Assembly: GCA_937925475.1 (NCBI GenBank)
Contig: CALEWH010000014.1
Location: 1-42,036 of the forward strand
Origin: an uncultured Clostridia bacterium
GTDB taxonomy: Bacteria > Bacillota > Clostridia > Christensenellales > UBA1242
Reading direction: 5' to 3'
DNA: 42,036 nucleotides
The position numbers and the translations under genes are program-made. Positions 13,368 through 19,514 of this stretch are shown one piece after another. Numbering within the stretch: position 1 is the stretch's first letter; every line of letters starts with the position of its first letter. Below the pieces are notes generated by a model that did no database searches, was not told the DNA's origin, and saw only the letters and a list, made by a program, of their open reading frames with translations.

Positions 13368-15548
13368 ATGGAAAATACAAAAACTAAAAAACACAGTATG
13401 AGAAAAATGCTGATATGTATGTCGCTAATACTGATAGCGTGCATAGGTATCACTTTCGGTATCACACTTGCGTATTTTGGCGATGTGAAAACAGGAAGTG
13501 CGTCAATCACTTTGGGAGCGTCAATATACTTTGACGAAACAAATGGTGTAGCGGTGTCGGCGAGTGGTTCGACCGTTGTTGTGCCAAGCCAATCGATTGA
13601 TGTATCGACAAACTTAAAAATTATTGCAGGAAATGGCACTGTTACGAAGGGTGTATTAAAAGTTATGCCAGACTTCCAAGCGGGCGACACTGGCGCAACA
13701 TGTACATTTACTGCTGGCAGTACATATGATGTAAGCATTGGTGGCACAAAATCCACTGATGCAGTTATGGTGGTGTATCAAAACGAGTTGTTTTTGGTAA
13801 AGAAATCGGACACAACCAAGTTGTATGAGATTACACCTTCGACTAGCGGTCTGCAAGTTTCGTTTTCAGTACCAGTTACTGTCCCTGAGACCGTAGCAAA
13901 CGAGGCGAGTGGCAAAACTTGTACTATAAAGATGACAGCAGTGGTTTTGCAAAGTACAATCTATACAAACGCGACAGCGACTGTTCCGCTTACAATAACC
14001 GACTTTTTACCATACTTTACTCAAACCGTAGCCGACACAATGCCGACCGAAAACCTTGCAGCAACAGCAAGTTCGGACGGAAAAAGTGCTGTATTGACAG
14101 GGGCTGGCACAACATTTAGCGGTGGAAGATTGGTCGTTCCTTCGACACTTACAGTCGACGGAAAAGAACTTCCTGTGACAGAAATAGGTAATAGCGCTTT
14201 TAAAGGCAATACAACAATAACAGAAGTGGTTTTGCCTAAAAGTGTAAAAACTATAAGTAAATTTTCATTTATGCAATGTAGCAATCTACAACATATAAAT
14301 CTTGACAATGTAACATCAATAGATGGTGAAACATTTGTATTTTGTTCTTCGTTGGAATATGTTAATATGCCACTTGTTGAAAGTATAGGGCAATTTACAT
14401 TTTATGAGTGTTCTTCTTTGGCGTATGTCAATTTGCCTAATGTTAAGAGTATAGGCAAAAGTGCATTTTGGGGTTGTAAGCCGTTAAAGAATATCGAATT
14501 ACCACTTGTAACAAATCTAACAAGAAGTGCTTTTAATGAATGTATTTCATTGGAATATGTTGATTTACCACTTCTAGAAAAACTAGAAGAATTTGTATTT
14601 AATGGATGTACTTCTTTAAAGAAAATAAATATGCCTAATGTAAAATATGTTGAATGTTCTGCGACACAAAATTGTGCTAGTCTAGAAGTTGATTTACATG
14701 AAGGACTGCTTTGGATAGGTGATGTTAATTTTACTCATGCTCCTAATTTGACTCAAACATCAATCACTATTCCTTCTACACTAAAACAATTGGGTGGTAC
14801 AGAATATAAAGGTGATAATAATACTAATACAGTAGTAGGGTCACATATATTTTATGATTCTTCTCCTTCGACATTAAAAGAGTACAAAGTGGCTAGTGGA
14901 AATACAAATTTTGTAGTGCAAGATGGAGTATTGTACACAAAAGACTACAAATATCTTGTGGCTTATCCGCCAGCAAAATCATCGGTGTCTTACACTATGC
15001 CTGAAGGCTGTGTAGATATGTTTGAACTGGCATTTTCAAGACCATATAATTTGATAAATCTTACTATCCCAAATTCTTTTGAAGTAGTAAGTTCGAAAAA
15101 CATACACCAAAATTTTATTAACAATAGTAATCCATATAAATCAAATGGATTGAATTCTGGTTTGTACGAATATGCTTCTGTCCAAAATTTTTTAGTAAAA
15201 AGTGACAACACTAAGTATCAATCAATAGACGGAGTATTGTACAATAAATCGGGCACCGAATTAATTGCAAAAGCGCCTGCTAAGTACGATAAGGCTACTT
15301 GGACTATTGCTGATAGTTGTACTACAATCACGTCTATTCCATTTATGCATGGCTCAATACATGGTGCATATGCGACTGTGGGTGGCGTACAAGTAGGTGG
15401 TATGCCTTCAAAAATTGTTATTGGCAAAAATCTTACTAATATAGATGACGATGTTATATTTGATATCAACAATGAGTCGTGGACTATCGAAGTCGACTCG
15501 GCAAATACAGTCTATACTGTTACAAATGGGAAATTGGCAAAGAAATAA
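13368..15548 (+). CDS. Secreted BspA-type leucine-rich-repeat protein with TasA/SipW-type N-terminus
   Basis: A 726-residue exported protein, probably cell-surface or matrix. The N-terminus is basic, then a hydrophobic helix (about residues 13-36) followed by LAYFGDVKTGSASITLG, the pattern of proteins cut by SipW-like signal peptidases (TasA group). Residues 40-225 are Thr/Ser/Val-rich beta structure. LRR_5-type repeats begin near residue 268; six exact 22-residue units, each starting with Cys, span about 304-435. Two later BspA-like modules carry QDGVLYTKDYKYLVAYP and IDGVLYNKSGTELIAKAP. There is no LPXTG or C-terminal membrane anchor. Such proteins bind host or bacterial surfaces. Expression looks switchable (poly-G promoter, start-stop leader). 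The LRR part is more AT-rich than the N-terminal part. Confidence 0.85.
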   Translation: MENTKTKKHSMRKMLICMSLILIACIGITFGITLAYFGDVKTGSASITLGASIYFDETNGVAVSASGSTVVVPSQSIDVSTNLKIIAGNGTVTKGVLKVMPDFQAGDTGATCTFTAGSTYDVSIGGTKSTDAVMVVYQNELFLVKKSDTTKLYEITPSTSGLQVSFSVPVTVPETVANEASGKTCTIKMTAVVLQSTIYTNATATVPLTITDFLPYFTQTVADTMPTENLAATASSDGKSAVLTGAGTTFSGGRLVVPSTLTVDGKELPVTEIGNSAFKGNTTITEVVLPKSVKTISKFSFMQCSNLQHINLDNVTSIDGETFVFCSSLEYVNMPLVESIGQFTFYECSSLAYVNLPNVKSIGKSAFWGCKPLKNIELPLVTNLTRSAFNECISLEYVDLPLLEKLEEFVFNGCTSLKKINMPNVKYVECSATQNCASLEVDLHEGLLWIGDVNFTHAPNLTQTSITIPSTLKQLGGTEYKGDNNTNTVVGSHIFYDSSPSTLKEYKVASGNTNFVVQDGVLYTKDYKYLVAYPPAKSSVSYTMPEGCVDMFELAFSRPYNLINLTIPNSFEVVSSKNIHQNFINNSNPYKSNGLNSGLYEYASVQNFLVKSDNTKYQSIDGVLYNKSGTELIAKAPAKYDKATWTIADSCTTITSIPFMHGSIHGAYATVGGVQVGGMPSKIVIGKNLTNIDDDVIFDINNESWTIEVDSANTVYTVTNGKLAKK
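14277..14672 (+). repeat. Six 66-base leucine-rich-repeat units inside the surface protein gene
   Basis: Six consecutive units of exactly 22 codons, each opening with a TGT cysteine (14277, then every 66 bases; a seventh Cys starts the partial unit at 14673). The consensus is CSSLEYVNLPLVESIGKSAFxG. The DNA copies are related but diverged, so this is an old protein repeat, not a recent slippage array. Confidence 0.85.
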
Positions 15549-15549
15549 C

Positions 15550-15579
15550 AAAAAAGACCTAGTTTTAGGTCTTTTTTGT
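15550..15579. terminator. Intrinsic terminator after the LRR gene (copy 2)
   Basis: A 12-bp stem AAAAAAGACCTA (15550-15561) with its complement (15566-15577) and loop GTTT, starting one base after the stop codon. It is the same sequence as the terminator at 12963-12990 and serves the convergent minus-strand gene too. Confidence 0.9.
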
Positions 15580-15612
15580 GTTGTGCTCGTATGTTGTATT
15601 GGAAAAGTGGGG

Positions 15613-15936
15613 TTATTCTTTGATGCGAGTTATGCACTCGGCGGTGTTGTTTTCATACTGAAAAGTTACGCCGTTGCTACAACAGCATTGTTCCTTATTG
15701 AAAAGACATTCGGTGCAGTTGCATTTGATATCCACTTTTTTCTTGTGGCGATATGGGTGCACATCGGGTGCTGTTTCAAACATATCACGACTCACATCTT
15801 GTTGTTGTTTGTCGGGTAGTTTTTCGTACTCGTCAAATGAGTCGCATTTGCCATTGCGTGTGACACATATCCCTTTGCGGGTACAACAATAACAATCGTT
15901 GTGTTTGCAGTTTAGTTGGCGACATTTTAAATCCAT
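15613..15936 (-). CDS. Small Cys-rich protein with two DUF1540-like motifs
   Basis: 107 residues with 14 cysteines in two similar blocks: residues about 5-34 (C-x4-C-x3-C-x-C-C ... C-x6-C) and about 72-102 (C-x-C-x2-C-x6-C-C-C ... C). They are separated by a charged linker. The layout resembles two copies of the DUF1540-type putative metal-binding domain known from clostridia; I hold that assignment as likely but not certain. No signal peptide, so the cysteines probably hold metal rather than disulfides. The ATG at 15936 has AAGGAG upstream. It is convergent with the LRR gene and divergent from rplI. Confidence 0.7.
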   Translation of the reverse strand: MDLKCRQLNCKHNDCYCCTRKGICVTRNGKCDSFDEYEKLPDKQQQDVSRDMFETAPDVHPYRHKKKVDIKCNCTECLFNKEQCCCSNGVTFQYENNTAECITRIKE

Positions 15937-15960
15937 AATTGTTTCTCCTTGATTATATTA

Positions 15961-15989
15961 TTGACTTTTTAAGTTTAATTTATTACAAT
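15961..15989 (+). promoter_or_regulatory. Promoter of rplI
   Basis: TTGACT (15961-15966), 17 bases, TACAAT (15984-15989), 20 bases before the ATG, with GGAGG between. A minus-strand TATAAT (15957-15952) may serve the Cys-rich gene but has a poor -35. Confidence 0.75.
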
Positions 15990-16009
15990 AAAATCGTAAC
16001 GGAGGTATT

Positions 16010-16450
16010 ATGAAAGTAGTTTTGTTAAAAGACCTTAAAGGAAAGGGAAAGAAGGGCGACATAATCGAAGTTAATGGGGGATATGCTCAAAACTATCTTA
16101 TCCCAAACGGATATTGTGTAGCGGGCACTGCAAGCAATCTAAACGAAGCCAAACAAGCCAAGGCATCAAATGCATATCACGAAGAGCAAAATCAAATCAA
16201 AGCACGCAAACTTGCTAGTGAACTTAAAGGCAAGGAAGTAAAACTAGTAGTGAAGAGTGGCGCAAACGGAAAGATATTTGGCAGTGTAACAAACAAGGAA
16301 GTGAGTGTTGCGCTTGAAAAAATGGGTTTTGATATAGACAAAAAGAAAATCGAGATGCCACTTATTAAAAACACTGGTTCTTACACGGCCAAAGTAAAAC
16401 TTTATGCAAATATTTCGACTGATATTGTCGTGGTTGTGGACGGCGAATAG
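16010..16450 (+). CDS. rplI: Ribosomal protein bL9
   Basis: A large-subunit protein with two domains on a long helix. 146 residues, the normal length. The N-terminal domain has MKVVLLKDLKGKGKKGDII and GYAQNYLIPNGYC; the connecting helix is about residues 42-75; the C-terminal domain has GANGKIFGSVTNKEV. It is monocistronic here with its own promoter and terminator, whereas in many Bacillota it lies with rpsR, ssb or dnaB. Confidence 0.97.
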   Translation: MKVVLLKDLKGKGKKGDIIEVNGGYAQNYLIPNGYCVAGTASNLNEAKQAKASNAYHEEQNQIKARKLASELKGKEVKLVVKSGANGKIFGSVTNKEVSVALEKMGFDIDKKKIEMPLIKNTGSYTAKVKLYANISTDIVVVVDGE

Positions 16451-16573
16451 TATCTGTAAGTCTATAATTGTATGCGATATACTATTAGAGTGTACTTACA
16501 ATGGTGTGTACTGGATTGAAATATTTATTTGATTGATGCATAATATTTGATCTATATTACGATATAGAAAAAG

Positions 16574-16602
16574 AAAACACGCATTTGCGTGTTTTTTCTT
16601 TT
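16574..16602. terminator. Intrinsic terminator between rplI and the convergent peptidase gene
   Basis: Stem AAAACACGC/GCGTGTTTT (16574-16582 and 16587-16595), loop ATTT, T-rich on one side and A-rich on the other. The remainder of the 262-base gap (16451-16712) shows nothing further. Confidence 0.85.
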
Positions 16603-16712
16603 TATCCTTTTTTCTTTTATCTTATTTGTTTTACTTATCTTTACTTTATCGTTGTTTTAATTTTTAGTGCTTTTTTTTATTGCGATTATGACCTTTTAAA
16701 GCCTTGTGTGAG

Positions 16713-17450
16713 TTATCTTTTACGGCGGTCAGACTTTGTAGCAAGAACAAATCTCAATAGGTTTAGGATACTAATCAACAATGCTGCTACATAAGTAAGT
16801 GCTGCTGCGTTTAACATTTTGCGGGCTTCGACTGTTTCTTCTTGGGTGAGTATTCCGCTTGTGCTAAGGATCTTTAATGCGCGTTTGCTTGCGTCAAATT
16901 CGACTGGAAGTGTCACAAGGTTTACGATTACTGCAAGCCCAAACACTATTATCCCTGCCCACATAAAGTAGTCACCAAGAGTGGCGCTTGTAGAGCCAAA
17001 TCCAAATATAAATCCTAGCAAAACAAGTGGCCATAATAGTTGGGATGATATATTGCTAAACACGATTGCAAAAGAGCGGAGTTTTATAGGGAAATAGTGC
17101 GCTTTATATTGAAGTGCGTGACCTATTTCGTGAGTTGCGACTCCAATCGCGCCTACGGTCGAGTTTTGTGCTGAGTTTGGCGACAAGGACACGACTTTGT
17201 GGCGATGGTCGTAGTAGTCGGATAGGTCACCGCCTTGTGTGTGAATGTCAATATCTTGAAGTCCGGCTGTATCTAGTAGCAGTCTTGCGACTTCTTTTCC
17301 GGTTTTGCCCGATTGCGCTTGGATAGTGTTACAGCGATTGTATGTGCGGGTAAGTTTGACTTGGGCATATAGCGCAAGCAGTATTCCGGGCACTAATACA
17401 ATCCCCAGTAAGTAATAGTTTATATAAGAAAACAACATCAAATTTAACAT
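16713..17450 (-). CDS. YugP-like membrane zinc metallopeptidase
   Basis: A membrane-bound neutral zinc peptidase of the YugP/Zn_peptidase_2 family. It has an N-terminal membrane helix (about residues 10-30), the zinc-binding helix with HEIGH (H107, E108, H111; THEIGHALQ), two or three further membrane helices (about 137-158, 163-183 and 213-235), and the family segment EFDASKRAL between them. At 245 residues it has the expected size. Its substrate is unknown in this family. It follows a paralogue (17465-18169) in the same operon with a 14-base gap and a GAGGT site. The N-terminal segment KLTRTYNRC and GDLSDYYDHR are the parts shared with the paralogue. Confidence 0.85.
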   Translation of the reverse strand: MLNLMLFSYINYYLLGIVLVPGILLALYAQVKLTRTYNRCNTIQAQSGKTGKEVARLLLDTAGLQDIDIHTQGGDLSDYYDHRHKVVSLSPNSAQNSTVGAIGVATHEIGHALQYKAHYFPIKLRSFAIVFSNISSQLLWPLVLLGFIFGFGSTSATLGDYFMWAGIIVFGLAVIVNLVTLPVEFDASKRALKILSTSGILTQEETVEARKMLNAAALTYVAALLISILNLLRFVLATKSDRRKR

Positions 17451-17464
17451 AATTCTACCTCGTT

Positions 17465-18169
17465 TTATCTAAATGCATTTTGTATTTTTTGTGCGGTCAG
17501 TATAAAGTCGTCAAATAGTCCGACAATATAGGTTTGTGCAGCGACGCCTAGCAGGTGTTTGACTTTTCCGACTTCTTGTTTGGATATCAAGTTGTTTTGC
17601 GTCAAAAACTTTAATGCGCGTCTACTAGCGCCATACTCGATCGGGATTGTGAGTAGTTTGAAAAATGCGTGCATTCCAAATAGTATGATGCTCACTAGTA
17701 CTAGTTTGTCACCGATCTTTTCGTTTGGCCAGTGCAATATCTTAAACAATAGTCCAAATATAAGTAGCGGAACTATAAAGCGATTTGTAAAGTGGGTTAG
17801 GACATTAAGTACATAGTTTAGTCGAAAGAAAAAGTTTTTCTCTTTGTCTTGCATTGCGTGACCAAGTTCGTGCGAAACAATCGCAACACTTGCTAGTGAG
17901 TTTGTCTCTTTGACCGCTTCGCTCATGTAAAGCGTTTTGCTCTTGTGGCTGTACGCGTCTGTTAGGTCGCCTTTTACTAGTGCAAACTTGATATTTAGAT
18001 TTAGTCGTTGTACGGCAATGGCGGCAATGTTTTCGCCATTATAGCCCTTGTCACTAGGCACTCTCAAATACTTTTTGTAGACTCTTATTATGCGCTTTCG
18101 TGCACTAAATAGCCATATTAAAAATACAAGTATTATAACCCCTAGTATGATATAAAATCTAGTGTCCAA
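17465..18169 (-). CDS. YugP-like membrane zinc metallopeptidase, paralogue, TTG start
   Basis: First gene of a tandem pair of YugP-family peptidases. 234 residues: an N-terminal membrane helix (about 5-22), zinc motif HELGH (H100, E101, H104; SHELGHAMQ), and two later membrane helices (about 125-145 and 155-175). GDLTDAYSHKSKTLYMS and EYGASRRALKFL correspond to segments of the second copy. The start is TTG at 18169: GGAGG lies seven bases upstream, and the nearby ATG within that site is in another frame. Tandem duplication with divergence is inferred. Confidence 0.82.
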   Translation of the reverse strand: MDTRFYIILGVIILVFLIWLFSARKRIIRVYKKYLRVPSDKGYNGENIAAIAVQRLNLNIKFALVKGDLTDAYSHKSKTLYMSEAVKETNSLASVAIVSHELGHAMQDKEKNFFFRLNYVLNVLTHFTNRFIVPLLIFGLLFKILHWPNEKIGDKLVLVSIILFGMHAFFKLLTIPIEYGASRRALKFLTQNNLISKQEVGKVKHLLGVAAQTYIVGLFDDFILTAQKIQNAFR

Positions 18170-18188
18170 AACCCTTCCTCCATTATTT

Positions 18189-18217
18189 ATTATATAATAT
18201 TTACGAGGGTTTTACAA
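18189..18217 (-). promoter_or_regulatory. Promoter of the tandem peptidase operon
   Basis: On the minus strand: TTGTAA (18217-18212), 17 bases, TATAAT (18194-18189), 20 bases before the TTG start. Confidence 0.65.
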
Positions 18218-18226
18218 ACATTTAGA

Positions 18227-19132
18227 TTATATTTGTTCGATGTCTTTTATTTTGTCGTTTGCTAGTTCGAATCTATAACATTTTGTGTTGCCACTTGATA
18301 CAATGCCATATATTGTTTCCTTCGAATAAGGGTCGAAAAAGATGTCGTCAAAGTCACCAAAATAACTTGATAAATGCTCGTTTGTGACAAATGTGTCTAG
18401 TAAATAACTCCTTGCCAAATTATAATCTTTCAATTTTATGCTCTCTAAAAATGCATATGGCACAATTTCTTTTATGTTAGTTCGGTGTGGATTGTTGTCA
18501 ATATATACTGCATAATTGTCAATATCCTTAGACTTTGTGTCATATTCGTACACTATCCCGTGTCTGGCAAGATTGTTTGTATTTTTCATAAATTTGATTT
18601 TGTCTTTTTCTTTTTCGACTATTTCGACTTCGTTTTCAAAAATGATTTTGTTTTTGGACAAGTCAAATATCATTACATATGTATTGCCTTCTTGCAATGT
18701 GCCAAGTATGACTAGGTTTTCGTTATAGTCGCATTTGCAGTTTTGGAAAGGTGTCAGTTTGCGGGTGAGTGAAAAGTCGCCATTTGTTATGTTTAGATAT
18801 GTATAGTCGCTTGTCGATATCTTTACATAATGCGAGCCATATTTTTTCTCGACTAAGACTGTTTCGGGTTTGTTTTGTGGCATAAAAGTCGGCGTAAAAT
18901 ACAACTCTGTGTGGTTTGGAAAATCCACCTTTAAAATGTTGTCGTTTTGCTTTATGTCAGCAAGAGAAAATGTGTATGGTAAAAATTCGGAGTGCTCGGG
19001 ATATATGCTTACATAAGAGTTCCTTTTTGCATACAAGTCAAGCGGTTTTTCTTTCGATATGTGATATGCTTTGGTGCCATTGAGCGACACGATGCATTTT
19101 GTTTTGCTTTTTATGTGAATATATTTTTCCAT
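18227..19132 (-). CDS. Hypothetical protein, 301 aa, beta-rich
   Basis: A minus-strand gene upstream of the peptidase pair, 9 bases from their promoter. The frame extends to 19255, but I start it at the ATG at 19132: GAGGT lies just before it, and the longer version would overlap the divergent gene at 19212. The protein begins MEKYIHIKSKTKCIVSLNG and reads as repeated short beta strands with many Tyr, Asn, Asp and Lys, possibly a beta-propeller or stacked beta-sandwich. There is no signal peptide or membrane segment. A segment with KPETVLVEKKYGSHYVKIST has the look of a cytoplasmic carbohydrate- or PEGA-like fold, but I cannot assign it. Confidence 0.7.
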   Translation of the reverse strand: MEKYIHIKSKTKCIVSLNGTKAYHISKEKPLDLYAKRNSYVSIYPEHSEFLPYTFSLADIKQNDNILKVDFPNHTELYFTPTFMPQNKPETVLVEKKYGSHYVKISTSDYTYLNITNGDFSLTRKLTPFQNCKCDYNENLVILGTLQEGNTYVMIFDLSKNKIIFENEVEIVEKEKDKIKFMKNTNNLARHGIVYEYDTKSKDIDNYAVYIDNNPHRTNIKEIVPYAFLESIKLKDYNLARSYLLDTFVTNEHLSSYFGDFDDIFFDPYSKETIYGIVSSGNTKCYRFELANDKIKDIEQI

Positions 19133-19211
19133 ATTTACCTCTCTTGTATTGTATGAGTATATGTGTTTTTTTATGATGTATGTTATGCGGATTTTGGGTA
19201 AATAATCTACT

Positions 19212-19466
19212 ATGAAAGATACAGATAATAGCAGTGTAGTTTGTGGAAAAATCATTCGTTTTCCTTACAGTAAATCAGTTAGTGATGATGACATCAATTC
19301 GTTGTTTTTGGGGCTTGTAAAACTTGTGAAAAAAAACGCCTTATCTCAAATTGAAAAGTTTTATGTGGATAGTATCAGAGCATTGAAACAGGAGATAGCT
19401 GTTTTGCGACTTGAAAACACGCTACTCAAAGATACGCTAAAAGAAAGTGTCAAAAAAGAAGGCTGA
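19212..19466 (+). CDS. Small coiled-coil protein, 84 aa
   Basis: A short gene divergent from 18227-19132 and upstream of addB. The N-terminal 25 residues are polar. Residues about 30-80 form a charged helix with heptad-like Leu/Ile/Val spacing (SIRALKQEIAVLRLENTLLK), a good coiled-coil or zipper-type dimerisation segment. No DNA-binding motif is obvious. There is no clear ribosome binding site before the ATG at 19212. It might be co-transcribed with addB (43-base gap), but the gap holds a 15-bp inverted repeat. Function unknown. Confidence 0.6.
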   Translation: MKDTDNSSVVCGKIIRFPYSKSVSDDDINSLFLGLVKLVKKNALSQIEKFYVDSIRALKQEIAVLRLENTLLKDTLKESVKKEG

Positions 19467-19478
19467 TTTTTTCTTGTA

Positions 19479-19514
19479 ACATACTTACATTTTATGTTAA
19501 AATGTAAGTATGTT
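19479..19514 (+). promoter_or_regulatory. 15-bp perfect inverted repeat covering the addB start
   Basis: AACATACTTACATTT (19479-19493), loop TATGTT, and its exact complement (19500-19514); the right arm contains the addB ATG (19510-19512). There is no T tail, so it is not a terminator. Within it sits a promoter-like pair TTGTAA-17-TTAAAT (19475-19503) whose start point would fall on the ATG. It could be an operator, or a hairpin hiding the start codon in longer transcripts. Confidence 0.6.

Noticed and set aside
16451..16712. Possible small RNA between rplI and the peptidase operon
   Set aside because: Apart from the terminator there is no convincing promoter, stem-loop set or reading frame; I see nothing to support a gene.
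18227..19255. Long form (342 aa) of the beta-rich hypothetical protein
   Set aside because: It would overlap the divergent gene at 19212, and the extra N-terminus is not supported. The ATG at 19132 has GAGGT directly upstream.
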